Notes under the pieces: generated by a model | Seen by the model: only the letters and a program-made list of their open reading frames with translations | Told to the model about the DNA's origin: nothing | Database searches by the model: none | Translations under genes and position numbers: made by a program | Shown here: positions 34,113 to 45,189 of the stretch, in pieces | Layout of the letters: every line of letters starts with the position of its first letter | Numbering within the stretch: position 1 is the first letter of the stretch | Origin: Knufia peltigerae | Taxonomy: Eukaryota; Ascomycota; Eurotiomycetes; Chaetothyriales; Trichomeriaceae | Assembly: GCA_030247855.1 (NCBI GenBank) | Contig: JAPDRN010000019.1 | Coordinates: 307,228-371,227, forward strand | Length of the DNA stretch: 64,000 bases | Reading direction: 5' to 3'

Positions 34113-35887
34113 TCAACATCTTGGTAAATTTCTACCACCGTTGCGGGTCATCTTATCGACCAACCTCTTCCAAGACTCTAGATCGCTTCCGTCGGCGTAC
34201 CTGAGTGTCGTGTCCCAGACTCCCGGCGTGAATGCGCGCTTGACGGGATCGATCGAGCTGTACAAGAAGACCCTCGAGCGGTGGAGGTGTTTGCGGCACG
34301 CGGTGGTCGAGAACCTGGTGTACTCGTCACACAGGTTGTCGAGGGCGGCGGCCTCGATGAGACTATCGCAGACCCACGACATGTTGAGGGAATCCTTGCG
34401 GAACGCGCACAGCTCCGGACTGTGTCGGTGACGCTTGTCGAAATAGCACGGCATCCGCTCGGATACGAGTGAGATGTCGTACGTGACTGAAACCGAGGTG
34501 AGTTTGCACGTCGCCGCATTGACGAGCATCCCGAAGAAATCGGACCAGGTGGGAGCATCGGGGAAGTCGAGCGTCTCGGCGGCGGCGTCCGATGACTCGA
34601 CATTGTCGTTGGTGGTGGTGTGACAAAAACAGTTGTGCAGTGTAACGGATTCGAGAATGGTCGCGTGGAAGGGATACGTCAGGTAGTCGACGAGCCTGCT
34701 GTCAATGAACATGTTTTCGAGGCTCAAATGGCGGAGTTGGGGGAAATGTGAAGGAAGTGGGCACAGCGCTGTCTGATCGTCAGCGGTTTTCCGTGTCTAA
34801 CTCAGGGAGGACCGGAAGGACGTCGCTCAAACGAGAAATCATTCTTGGTTTACAACTGGGAACGGAATAGACTAAATCAACTGTAAGATATGATCGCTTT
34901 TTCCTGATAAATAGTGGCCTGAAATGGAACGAAACACCAAAAGCCAAGCAGGTGCGAAACCACGTCAATATGAAAAGACACAATGTATGATAAATACTCA
35001 CTCGAATACGATGGCACGTCATTAAACTTTAGCGCGACCTGCCATGCTGCATTTGCCACTAATTTGAACTCAGTGATAGAGTGGAGGCTATCGTAGAACC
35101 ATCCGGTAATCATGTATCGAAACCAACCAGTCTTGGGGAGCCTGACGCGGTCTCCGGCGATCGATTGGAACTTGCACAGGGACATTGTGAATGATGTGAT
35201 TTTCCTCAGGAATTCGCCGAGGCATGGCTGGTGGTAGACGCCAGAAGGGTGAGGAGCCACGTTGTGAATCGTCAACGCAAAGCCATTGGGCTTTTCGGCC
35301 ATGTCGTGGTTTTTGGCAACAGAGTCGAAGATGGTCCACAGCAGCCTGCGATGCAAGTGGACGCGTTCGTAGTCTGTCAGGGGCGACTGCTCCGGTTCAA
35401 AGGAAAAGCAGGGCCAGTAAACCTGATTGAGGGTCAGCCACTCGTCGGGGAAGTAGAGAGTCAAAGATTCCAGGCTGGGCGGGAGCTGGCGTAGAATAGT
35501 TTCGATGAACGAGCAATTGATCCATGTGAAGTGCCTTTTGTACATGTATCTGTGGGCGCTGAGGTCGCGGCACATGCGTGAGCGGCGGAGGACCGACCTT
35601 CCCGTCGCACAAGACAATGTCAGTGACTTGACATGTCGGTTCGATCTGAGTGTCTGGACGCATGGGGAAGAGTTGATGTGGATGCCGATGGTGACCGAGT
35701 TAAAGACAAGAGGTGCAAAAAGAGCCCTGTAGAAACGACATGTCGAACTCCATTGAAGGAGGGTCAGAAGGTCTGAACTGGAAAGGTGATATCCGATCTG
35801 GTCGATGACTTCTTGTGGAAGATTATCGATTGGGAAAACCCGAGGATCAACATGAATTGAGGTCCTGACGAGACCCTCTGTGGCCAT
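34113..35887 (-). CDS. F-box domain protein
   Basis: Two exons, 35887-35002 and 34768-34113, give 513 aa. An F-box sits at about 19-60 (IDNLPQEVIDQIGYHLSSSDLLTLLQWSSTCRFYRALFAP). Leucine-rich, weakly repeated segments follow (LRQLPPSLESLTLYFPDEW, LPSHFPQLRHLSLENMFIDS), as in large fungal F-box families. Such proteins bind Skp1 and bring substrates to an SCF ubiquitin ligase; the substrate is unknown. The joining intron is 233 nt, long for this window. It could hide a small middle exon, but the direct junction is in phase and gives the sensible LCPLPSHFPQLRHL. Confidence 0.75.
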
Positions 35888-36270
35888 GATCGAGGCACAT
35901 TGTACAATATGTACCAGGCGAGAAATCCAGATGAGATATGGGAAGAAGGGAGATCAAGGCTGAAGTCTTCGAGGAGAACGAAGAACGCTGCTCTAAGTCG
36001 TTGCACCCAATTCGGAGGGGATGACGTCAACTCGCCCGGATCAACGTTTACTCCTTTTTCCGGGCTTCGGACAACGCACTTTACACTTTGGGTGAAGCTG
36101 GTTCATTTTAAATATAGGAACGACGACCATGCGCTGGCTACACTACATCCAGGAAACATCTCGTTATCACACGCGGAACACCATTACATGAGCTCATTCC
36201 CAGCCTTGTTCCATCCAGAATAATCTGGTACTCGTTCACCGTCCAACGGCGGACCTGTCACAATATCCTC
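35888..36270. other. Intergenic: F-box promoter and dehydrogenase 3' flank
   Basis: 383 bp. No recognised element. Confidence 0.45.
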
Positions 36271-37218
36271 CTACTTCGGTGCGGCAGAACGCATGTGGCC
36301 CTCCATCAATCTGTCCTGAATGTCCAGTCAGCACACAGTGTTCAAGGTTTCGCCATCGTCAACTACTTACAATCATCCATTGAGGCAACAATCGTACAGC
36401 ATATTGGGCACCCCCTGCTCCAGATCCCACCCAAAGCTTCCCGGTTGTCCCTTTCTCCACCTCACGGACAACCTTATGTGCGTAATCCTTTGAATTTACG
36501 GCATTGGCTTGCAGTCTGCCGTCGGAAAGGCCGTAGATGAACTCTTTCTCATCTTCATAACGCGATCCATCAGGAAGTCTCGTCGCTTGGTTGTTCTCGA
36601 AGAAGTTGGTTTTGACACCACCGCTTATCAGTGTGATGGTTCTGACGTCAAATCGGGCGAGCTCGAGACGAAGGGTCTCGCTAGCATTGATCAAGGCGGC
36701 TTTCGAAGCACCATACATGCCTTGAACTTCGGTCAGCTAGTTCTTCAAAAGTTGGCGTGACATCAGGACGTACTGTTATAGAGCATAGGTATTTTCCCGG
36801 TGATGGACGAATTATTTACAAGGCACCCTTTGGCATCGATCAAGAGGGGAGCAAATGCCTGTGTCACGGCAATTGGTGCCCAAAAGTTGAGGTCAAACAG
36901 CTTTTTCCCTTCCTCGATGGATGTGTCTAGAGCAGGCAGGATAAGTCCCCCTCCACTATTGTTCACCAGGACATCGAGCTTGCCCCCGGTCTGTGACTTG
37001 ACATTCTCAACGGCTTCTCTGATTGAATCTGATGACAGGACATCCAGTTTCAGTACGGTCACCTTGGGAGCCGTGGCGAGAGATTTCGCGATCTTGGACG
37101 GTGTGCGCGCGGTTGCAAAGACGTGATAGCCACTCTCATGGAATGCCTCAGCCAGAGCTCCGCCTATACCACCAGCCGAGCAGCCGGTGATGAGCACTGT
37201 CTTGACTTTTGCTGACAT
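36271..37218 (-). CDS. Short-chain dehydrogenase/reductase, Ayr1-like
   Basis: Three exons, 37218-36774, 36726-36371 and 36315-36271, give 281 aa. Seen: the Rossmann motif TGCSAGGIG (variant TGxxxGIG) at residue 10-18, NNSGG, an SSITG catalytic-Ser segment, YGASK (catalytic Tyr and Lys) and a C-terminal PQWMIDRLM helix encoded partly by exon 3. The TGCS-GGIG variant and the length fit NADPH-dependent 1-acyldihydroxyacetone-phosphate reductases (Ayr1) of ether-lipid or phosphatidate synthesis. The substrate is not proven by motifs, and many fungal homologues are generic SDRs. The 3-exon model restores family spacing around YGASK. It is divergent from a regulator-like gene across 524 bp. Confidence 0.85.
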
Positions 37219-37742
37219 GTTGTGGGATATCAGCAATGTGCTATGGCTGTTGCTGCGAGGTAAAGTGATCGGTGTTGCGATGAAGATGATCCAGAGTGCA
37301 TGACGACCGGTGCGCTCCTCTGGCACTTTATACCAACGCTCTGGAGACACTCCTGTTCCATTTTCCACACGAGACTAACCCTCCGTCGGATAGCTGAAGC
37401 AGATAATGTGCCCTCATCATCTCAACTGCTGCCACTCCCACAGCACTAAATCCGACGCTATTCCTAAAATAGCAAACAATATCAAGTCTTGGCGCGCCAG
37501 GCGACCTTCTTCCGTGTCGAAGCTCAAGCGTCAGCTTATGATTGAATGTCAAAAACGAACGATGATTGACGCGTGCTCAATACTGCCTTTATATGGTGAT
37601 TAAGGCACATCTGCTCGGCCCCATACTCCTTGGATTTCGAGTCGAACCGGACTTCCGAAGGAATATTTCGACAGGTCCAGCGTAGTGCTTGCATTGGTGA
37701 TGGCCTCGTTTGTCTTCGCTTTTCGACACCTCACTAGCAAAG
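37219..37742. other. Divergent promoter region, dehydrogenase and regulator-like gene
   Basis: 524 bp. A TATA-like TTATAC lies about 110 bp upstream of the dehydrogenase start (near 37328-37333, minus strand). No other element was recognised. Confidence 0.45.
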
Positions 37743-39302
37743 ATGCATTTCATCATCTCTACCAACTCTCAGAAAGGCAATGAAGATGATAAGAAGATGA
37801 TCAGACGCCATGTCATGCTCGGCAAGAACAAGGGAAGGACTCGACCTAGCAAGCGCAAGGAATCATCCATATCTTGCGTCTCTGTAAGAGTTGGGCCCAA
37901 TGGCAATCCGCTTGTGGCGCTGAGCCTGGTGGACGACATGTACCGTTCTTTCATTCCCATCAGAGTTGGCTCGGATTGCTCCTGCAGCGAAATTGCTGCA
38001 GACGTGGAGCAGGACACTTTCGGAGATATCATGAAATGTAGTCCTCCTCCTGGTCACAGTTTCACAAAACGTCGGCTAACCACCTATGCATATCAGTTGC
38101 GGCCGTCGCACCCAAGATTTTGTTCCCATTGGCGGTATTGATAGGCTTCGAACCCCAGGACCGTGACTGGTGTGACGCACTAACCTACGACGCTGCCTAT
38201 CTCCATGCAACCATGTCCTTGGTTGAAGTATTGGTTGATAACGTTATGGTGCGACGACATAAAGTTGTCAACAAGAGCGCCACCCGCCACTTGGTGAAGA
38301 CTGTCCAGCTTCTTCGGGAGAAAATGCTTGAAAGAAAGGAAATCTATGCATCTGACTCGACCATGAGAGTGATCTTGGTTCTAGCCATCACTGCGTTTTT
38401 CCTGTGGGATCATGAGACTGCGAAGAAGCACATGCAGGCACTCCGCTCAATTGTTGACCTGAGAGGTGGCTTGGCCACGTTCCATGCCCAAAAGATTTTG
38501 CTGACACTACTTAAGTAAGTGTTCCACAATACGGTTCATATATCGCTAACAATGTCAAATTAGATGTGATCTTTGTATCTCCCTGCATACTGGAACCAAG
38601 CCAATGTTCTTCAACGCTCCGTTCCGAGAACCCAATATGCCTTACCCAGAACAGAAAATCTTAACAATCGGAAAGAGTCCCGAATACCGGGATTCTCAGG
38701 TGCGAGACAGCATTCTCCACGATGTACACTACGACATAGCCACCTCATGGCTAGTACTGCAGAGATTCTGTTCACTGGCCAATCTCGCCGCGCAGAGCCA
38801 CGGGTTAATGCCTACACAACTGCATGTGCAGACTATGGCTTCGGTAACGTATAGGCTTTTGGACTTGAATCAATTTCAGGCCAAGTCGCAAGAGGAAATG
38901 ATTCGACTTGGACTTCTCGCCTTCACTCACCACATCTTTCTTCAATACCAACATCTGAAGCTGCCATACAGTCATTTCCAATACTTGCTCGAAAGGAGCC
39001 TAGCCAGAAAAGAACTTTCTGATATTGCAAACCCTCAACTAACGCTGTGGATATTGATGGTTGCGGTCATTTCGATTCCCAATTTAGCCGAGGACATCTG
39101 GCTGTTTAAGTCTCTGCAGACACTCTTCCAAGTCTGTAACATTACGTCGTGGACTGGTCTGCGGGGCTTTATGAAGTCAATGATGTGGATCGACGTTTTA
39201 CATGATAAACCAGGAAAAGACATTTACGAGGCCGTATCAACATGCTCGGATATGGAATCAACATGTCGGGCTGAAAAGGGCGTTGTCTTCACTCTGAGCT
39301 AA
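37743..39302 (+). CDS. Fungal regulator-like protein without DNA-binding domain
   Basis: Three exons, 37743-38037, 38097-38514 and 38564-39302, give 483 aa. Seen: an N-terminal MHFIISTNSQKGNEDDKKMIRRHVM block followed by basic KNKGRTRPSKRK, then an alpha-helical region with RSIVDLRGGLATF, CDLCISLHTGTKPMF and FCSLANLAAQS. These are typical of the Fungal_trans_2-type family, in which members often lack a Zn cluster. No Cys cluster, zinc finger or bHLH was found, so it may act as a cofactor or be a truncated regulator. Targets are unknown. It is divergent from the Ayr1-like dehydrogenase. Confidence 0.7.
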
Positions 39303-39691
39303 TGATTTGGATGGGGACTTCGATGTTGTGATATATACACTGTCAATATATTAAAAGCTCCGCCTTGCGCATATCGTTTGAGCATAGGTGAGCATGTTAA
39401 GCTAGCAACCTGAGGTAGAAAATGGTAAATCAAAACTCGTAACTACTTGGGGCTTTTCGGGTCGCTGCTTTTAGCCTAGTGCTAACGTAGCCAGCAACGA
39501 ATTACGAACCTCGGCATCTTTTGGGGCCCATACAATGTTCATTGCTGCGAATGCGTCTGCAGCATAATCACCATCGACGACAAACAAGCGACTGATCGCG
39601 GCGTCAATGGAAGGGCAACCTGTTGTCGTATGAGTACGATGGAACAGACTTTTCAAAACCATTCAATGCATCAATAACATAATCCTTCATC
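39303..39691. other. Intergenic: regulator-like 3' flank and PEX12 promoter
   Basis: 389 bp. A minus-strand open frame (39662-39471, 63 codons) has no recognised family. Confidence 0.45.
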
Positions 39692-41089
39692 ATGGAATAT
39701 CTCAACGCGCTTCAGTCGCCCGTTGACGATTTCAAACCATCACTTTTCGAACTTCTTTCGGAGCAGCAACTTGCCGCGCTTCTTCCGCCTACATTACGCT
39801 ATCTTCTCGCTGTCGCGACTCACAGACATCCCCGATACCTATTGCGGATCCTGAACAATTACGATGAAGTATACGGGCTGTTGAGTCTTGTGGTGGAGCG
39901 ATATTATCTCAAAACATTTGGTGGCAGTTTCACAGAGAACTTCTACGGACTGAAAAGAGAAAAGGTCCTGAACATCAATGGCGGCGAGATCAAAAGGACA
40001 CAGTTGGCGGTTCCAGAAGAGGTTCGCCAGAGATTGAAGCTGAGCGGCACCGACATATGGAAAAATCTCGTCGTCCTCGTCGGCATTCCCTACTTGAAGA
40101 GAAAGCTGGACGAAAGCTATGATATACATATCGCGCCGACTGCCAGTCTGCTCATGGCAGGAGGGCCAAGATACCTCAACAGGGACGAGCTCCCTCCGAA
40201 TCCGACCATCCGACAGCGCTTGATGTGGTATTACAAGTGGTTCCTCCGGAATGTGTACCCCAGCATAAATGCAGCCTACCACTTCAGCATACTGGCATTC
40301 AGCTTAGGATACCTCTTTGATGGGACAAAGTATTCAAACCCATTTTTGTGGATGATAGGAACACGAATGCGGAGGATGGGAGCTGCCGACTACCGGGCCA
40401 TCGACGCCGCGAGCGAAGCCGCATCGAAAGCTACCAATGTCGGGGGTTTACCAGGCCAGGGTCTTAGCGGTTTGCTACACCCACGCACTCTTTATCCTCG
40501 GATCTTGTCAAGTCTGCGAATTCTCCTCCCCACAAGTATATTTGCTTTGAAATTTCTGGAATGGTGGCACGCCAGCGACTTCTCACGACAGTTGAGCAGG
40601 AAAGCCTCAGAGGGCCTAGAATTACCACCGCCCATCGTCTCTGGGATGGGCTTAGCACAACGAGTCGCCTCTGGGCAGGATCCCAGCACGCCAAACACCG
40701 CTGCGAAACGAAATCCGCCAGTGTCCAGCATCACATATCTGCCGATCCTCACTGTACCTCCGCCGCCTTCGAGCGATCTCTGTCCAATTTGTTTGCACCC
40801 CATCTCAACCGCTGCATCATGCCAGACCGGCTATGTTTTCGATTATAAATGCATATTCCAATGGATCGAAGGGACGCACGAAAGACAAGAAGCTTTCATG
40901 AAAGGGGAAAAGATGAGTGAATGGGAGGAGGATGACGAAGACGAGGCGTCTCCCGAGAAAGATGGAGAGGCACAGGGGAAAGCTCCCCAAAGCCGAGAAG
41001 GCCACTGGGAAAGTGGCAAAGGTCGTTGCGCAGTCACTGGCCGGCGGGTCCTGGGCGGCACGAGTGGTCTGCGTAGAATCATGGTGTGA
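39692..41089 (+). CDS. pex12: Peroxisome biogenesis factor Pex12 (RING peroxin)
   Basis: The 465-aa single-exon protein opens MEYLNALQSPVDDFKPSLFEL, a Pex12 family signature. Several hydrophobic or amphipathic helices at about 30-320 form the RING-peroxin membrane channel portion (LRYLLAVATHRHPRYLL, VYPSINAAYHFSILAFSLGYLF). A C-terminal variant RING lies at about 364-395 (CPICLHPI... GYVFDYKCIFQWI) with fewer zinc ligands than a classic RING, as is normal for Pex12. An acidic low-complexity insert (EEDDEDEASPEKDGE) precedes the last conserved CAVTGRRVLGG segment. With Pex2 and Pex10 it forms the ubiquitin ligase that recycles Pex5 at the peroxisome membrane. Confidence 0.93.
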   Translation: MEYLNALQSPVDDFKPSLFELLSEQQLAALLPPTLRYLLAVATHRHPRYLLRILNNYDEVYGLLSLVVERYYLKTFGGSFTENFYGLKREKVLNINGGEIKRTQLAVPEEVRQRLKLSGTDIWKNLVVLVGIPYLKRKLDESYDIHIAPTASLLMAGGPRYLNRDELPPNPTIRQRLMWYYKWFLRNVYPSINAAYHFSILAFSLGYLFDGTKYSNPFLWMIGTRMRRMGAADYRAIDAASEAASKATNVGGLPGQGLSGLLHPRTLYPRILSSLRILLPTSIFALKFLEWWHASDFSRQLSRKASEGLELPPPIVSGMGLAQRVASGQDPSTPNTAAKRNPPVSSITYLPILTVPPPPSSDLCPICLHPISTAASCQTGYVFDYKCIFQWIEGTHERQEAFMKGEKMSEWEEDDEDEASPEKDGEAQGKAPQSREGHWESGKGRCAVTGRRVLGGTSGLRRIMV

Positions 41090-42368
41090 TTAAGGTGTTG
41101 GTTGATACTTCTCCATTCTACTTATGCCGGTATTATGTTCAGGTTGAGGACTGGCCGAACTAAGGGCTCTCTCGATGTTACTCCTGTGGCGACAAACTCC
41201 CCGTTGTGTTCTAGCCATAGTAACCTGACCACAGGCGAGAAGTGGTCACGATTGCCGTGTCATTCTCGACTGCTAGGGGTAAATGTCGGCTGAAAGTCTC
41301 CCAAGCCCAAGGCATCATGTCCATCTACAGTCTGAAACAGACAGGGCAGCAGGTCCCCCCATCTTATGCATGACGAGCATTACTATCTAGTGCACTCTAA
41401 GTCGAAGTCCGGAGATTTCGTAAGCGACGGTGGTTAATAGGCGAGTCAAGCCGAGCGGGGCGGGGCGGATTCAGGGGATGAAACACTTGCATCTCTTGGC
41501 AGGACAATCTTCTACTTGAGTTCCACTCCACGAACGTTGAGAAGACTTAGTACCCATGGACAATCTTTTCTTTGCAATGCTGCACAGAGAACTCCGTACC
41601 TCTTACAGAGATCATGTTGTCGAGTCGAACTATACAGATCCATCACATTACGCCTGGGACGCCAATTTCACCTTGACATACAGATATATATTGGCTGATC
41701 AAACCCACATTCCATCAGTGCCTAAAACAACATGATCGCTCGTCGACTTTTTTCTGAAACAGATACCTCCCGCCGAGTCCTCTGGCAACATTCTTGGCAA
41801 TATGGCAGATCTGGTACTTGTTTTCTTGGTACGGAGTACAGAGTACGATAGATCCAGTGTTTTCATCCCGACTACGATGCTATCACCCCTATATGTCTTC
41901 TGAGCACCAGCAACTCCCCGGCGACCGATTCACCTTGTATCAAACTTGTACTCCATTCGCTCCTATTCGTCCCCTGCAGAGGCAGCCATGGCACTCCATC
42001 GGTGTCCTATTGCACCCCTCCAATGTGAAACTCACTATGACCGTTGTCAAATTGCTTTCTGAGCTGGATATCTTGGGTAACTGTGGACGATGCTGGTATA
42101 TAGGCAACGACTTGCCTTGCCCAATCCCTATATTCCTTTTCCTTCAGAGTAACAAATTTCCTCCAAAAGCTTCAAGCAGGTCTTTCGTTTTGCAGGTCAA
42201 TTGACCGTTTCGTTCTTTTGTATATTCGCCCACGTTCATTTTTCTTCCATCGACACGGAAGCACTTTATTGACTGAAGCCCCCTACATTTTTGCCTCCTC
42301 TCTGAGCAGAACCATATCAACGACAGCGTGCAGCATTTACCTCTCACCGTCACATATATCACCAGGAG
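41090..42368. other. PEX12 3' flank and long LPMO upstream region
   Basis: 1.28 kb without a protein-like frame. It holds overlapping GCGGGG words (41455-41468) and a TACGGAGTACAGAGTAC word (41830-41846). The last 500 bp should contain the LPMO promoter; a TATATAGG box lies near 42098-42105, about 265 bp before the start. Confidence 0.5.
41455..41468 (+). promoter_or_regulatory. Overlapping GCGGGG words, possible CreA/Mig1-type repressor sites
   Basis: GCGGGGCGGGGCGG contains two overlapping matches to SYGGRG, the CreA consensus. It lies about 900 bp upstream of the LPMO start; many LPMO and cellulase genes are under carbon catabolite repression. The word is short and its function is inferred. 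Confidence 0.35.
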
Positions 42369-43532
42369 ATGTCTCTCGTCAAATCTACCGCCCTGGTTGG
42401 GGTTCTCGGTCTTGTTTCCAGAGTGTCGGCTCACGGCATCGTGTCCGGCATTGTCGCTGGCGGCAAATGGTACTCTGGCTACAACCCAAGCTTCCAATAT
42501 CAGAACCCACCACCCGTCGTCGCCGGGTGGTCCATCCCCGAGGACAATGACTATGGCTTCGTCAGCGACTACACCTCCCCCGACATCATCTGCCACAAGG
42601 GCGCCACGCCGGGCGGCGTTTACGTGAGCGTGGCGGCCGGCGAGTCCTTGGAACTTCAATGGAGCGAATGGCCCGAGTCCCATCGAGGTCCCATGATCGA
42701 CTATCTCGCTTCCTGTGGCGACGGTGACTGCACCTCGGTCGACAAGACCCAACTCAAGTTCAACAAGATCGACGAGGCCGGTCTCGTGGACGGTTCCAAC
42801 CCTCCCGGCACGTGGGCCTCCGACGACATGATCGCCAACAACAACTCTTGGGTCGTCACCGTCCCTTCCACCATCGCACCGGGCAAGTACGTCCTCCGTC
42901 ACGAGACCATCGCCCTGCACTCGGCCTTTGACGTCGGCGGTGCCCAAAATTACCCCCAGTGCATCAACCTAGAGATCACCGGGTCCGGCTCGACCTCTCT
43001 GACCGGGGGTACCGTGGGCACGGAACTCTACGACGCCCAAGATCCTGGCATCCTGATCAACATCTACGAGGCCCCCATCAAGTCTTACGTCGTCCCTGGA
43101 CCTCCTCTGTTCGACGGCTCTTCTTCGCCTGGTGGCGGCGGTGGATCTGGATCCCAGCAGAAGCCCTCGGGATCGTTGTCTGTGTCTTCGTCTGCGACAG
43201 CAAATGGCTCTTCATTCGCCCCCGCCGCCTCTTCCACAGGCTTCGCCATCACCAACTTCCCATCCAGACCGGTGGCGATCGTCACCTCTACCTCTTCCGC
43301 TGCCCCCGTCGAACCCACCGAGACTGGCGCCGAGGAGTGTCCTGCCGAGACCGCCCCCGTCGCCATCTTACCCGTGACTTCGTTCACGAGCAACGTCGCC
43401 GCGGCCATCACTCCCGCTCCGGAATCGTCCACGACCCCGGTAGCTACAGGCACCAGTCCCGCCTCCTTCACGAGCACCGTCATCGGTCGGACAGGCCAGA
43501 CTACGAAGTTTGTATGCCATGTCGTTGACTAG
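42369..43532 (+). CDS. AA9 lytic polysaccharide monooxygenase (secreted)
   Basis: The 387-aa single-exon protein has a signal peptide (1-21, MSLVKST...SRVSA) that ends exactly before H22, the N-terminal His of the copper histidine brace. The second brace His is in ESHRGPMIDYLASC, and the axial Tyr with its Gln is in NYPQCINLEITG. Cys residues suit the usual disulfides. The core ends near residue 240. A Ser/Thr/Ala/Pro-rich tail of about 140 residues follows, beginning with a Gly-rich linker (SPGGGGGSGS). No CBM1 is present, and no hydrophobic GPI tail. AA9 enzymes oxidatively cleave cellulose or related beta-glucans outside the cell using copper and H2O2/O2. The absence of introns is somewhat unusual for AA9 genes. 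Confidence 0.95.
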   Translation: MSLVKSTALVGVLGLVSRVSAHGIVSGIVAGGKWYSGYNPSFQYQNPPPVVAGWSIPEDNDYGFVSDYTSPDIICHKGATPGGVYVSVAAGESLELQWSEWPESHRGPMIDYLASCGDGDCTSVDKTQLKFNKIDEAGLVDGSNPPGTWASDDMIANNNSWVVTVPSTIAPGKYVLRHETIALHSAFDVGGAQNYPQCINLEITGSGSTSLTGGTVGTELYDAQDPGILINIYEAPIKSYVVPGPPLFDGSSSPGGGGGSGSQQKPSGSLSVSSSATANGSSFAPAASSTGFAITNFPSRPVAIVTSTSSAAPVEPTETGAEECPAETAPVAILPVTSFTSNVAAAITPAPESSTTPVATGTSPASFTSTVIGRTGQTTKFVCHVVD

Positions 43533-44063
43533 GTTGTGGGAATAGGGGAAGCCGTTTCTCGAGATTCGTGTGGTATAGTTCCGTTCTTTTTTTCTCAAAA
43601 CCCAAGCAACACTCAGCGACCAGCGACAAGCACCTGGTGATTTTTTGAGGAAATTTTTGTTTTTTCCAAGACAGAAGCTTTGATGATATATTATATGCTG
43701 AGCGGTTTTTGTTTCCATCTATGTCATACTAGACCGGTCTAGTTCCCTCGAGGGGCTTTTGTTTCTACATAAAACATGCAGATATATGCATCCTGTCATA
43801 TCTCCCGTGCATGATTCTGTGGACATTGAAAACATGGCCCATTCTTGAACTTGTAGCGATTTATATTTTTCATTCCGGGGCTCGTAACGCAATTGCCCAT
43901 TGTTCCTTCTTGGACAATCCATTTCCTCACAACCCGCATGAAAGCCCAGGTCTAATAAACGTCTGAGGTAAGAGGTCGCCTAGTCTCAAATCTACCGTTC
44001 GACGAATCTGGTCTGTTCGATTAAACGAACACACTCCCACCCAAGACGCCGTGCAATTGTGGT
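43533..44063. other. Convergent 3' intergenic region, LPMO and DcpS
   Basis: 531 bp. T-rich stretches occur near 43640-43670. No gene was seen. Confidence 0.5.
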
Positions 44064-45189
44064 TTATTTCACGTTCAAATCAACCTCGTCACCACTTTTC
44101 ATGCGTCCGAAGCACTTCTTCCACAACTCATTCTCCTCGCCCAGGAAGTACGTCAGGTCCACGCCGTCCATGCCCGTCTCGTCGTCGTCCCGGGCCATGG
44201 ACTCGAGTTGGGAGATGATGTTGGCGAGCCCAAAGGCCTTGCCGACGCTCTGGGTGGTGCCGGCCTCCAGCATGACGTGTACGACGTGGATGTGGAAGTG
44301 GTAGTAGGTGGGTTGATAGTGGACATAACACTTCAATTCGTCGGGCTCGACCTGGCCGGCTGGGAAAACTTTGGTGGTGGCGGTTTTGATGACCTGGTTC
44401 CGTACGGCCCTGAGCCAAGGGATGTGCTTCTTTTTCAAGTCCCGGAGGGACCAGATATCCCGCCGCTGAACGAGGGCGAGTAAGTGCATCCCCTGTACGG
44501 TCTTGCGGTCCCAGTTGAGGTCGGGTAGGATGAGAAACCCGGAATTGGAAGGAGAGTCCCAGTCGCACCGGGCGATGACGTCTTCTTGCTCCGTCCGACC
44601 TTCGAGAATGTTAAAGACCCAGTCGAGTCGGCCCGCCGCGCGTTGGCTGGACATGTAAGGGCGGACGTGCCGACTGTAAACGTCGGGGGTTTCGGTGACC
44701 ATGCGAACACGCTGTGAAGAGTACTTTTGCACGTGTTTCGGTGTGCAAGGGTAGATGAGATTCAGTTTCAGGTCGTGCATTTGTGGTAAGACTGGAGAGA
44801 CCGACCCAGTCTCTGAAGACGGCGCGAAATTGGCTCTTCGGTCGGCCATGTACCATCTGTAGATGTCGTTGGCTCCGAGGTTGGTCGTGTTGGTGAGGGA
44901 CGACAGTAGTTGCGTGACGAGTGTCGAGTCCGTGGGGAACGCGGCCCTTTCGAGTGTGATGACGGCCGGTTGGGACGAGATTGCGCCCAGGAGGGATATA
45001 CGCCGGCCATTTTGGTCTGTGACACGGTGAGTACGTTGACTCATGCTACGTTACGATGCCTTCGAGGGTGGTGCTGATTTTGTTTCAAGCACGTATTCGA
45101 TTCTTACCTTGATTGAGCACTCTTTCGAGTTGGAATTGAGGAACCAACGACTCGGCTTGAGATTTTGTCTCTGGAGGGTTTGTGGCCAT
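44064..45189 (-). CDS. Scavenger mRNA-decapping enzyme DcpS (m7GpppX diphosphatase)
   Basis: Two exons, 45189-45108 and 45016-44064, give 344 aa; the intron is 91 nt. Exon 1 encodes MATNPPETKSQAESLVPQF and ends LNQ-D, joining QNGRRISLLGAI in phase. Seen: an N-terminal swapped dimer domain (KLNLIYPCTPKHVQKY, conserved in DcpS), DLNWD, and the HIT motif HFHIHVVHV, whose middle His is the nucleophile. DcpS hydrolyses the m7GpppN left after 3'-5' mRNA decay by the exosome (Dcs1 in yeast). It is divergent from an O-methyltransferase gene. Confidence 0.93.

Noticed and set aside
39471..39662. 63-codon minus-strand frame between regulator-like gene and PEX12
   Set aside because: Too short, no homology recognised and no promoter signals.
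40780..40900. Classic C3HC4 RING ubiquitin ligase
   Set aside because: The finger lacks several zinc ligands and the upstream membrane region is that of Pex12, so the RING-peroxin call is preferred.
42144..42947. 267-codon minus-strand frame opposite the LPMO
   Set aside because: Antisense shadow of the AA9 coding sequence.
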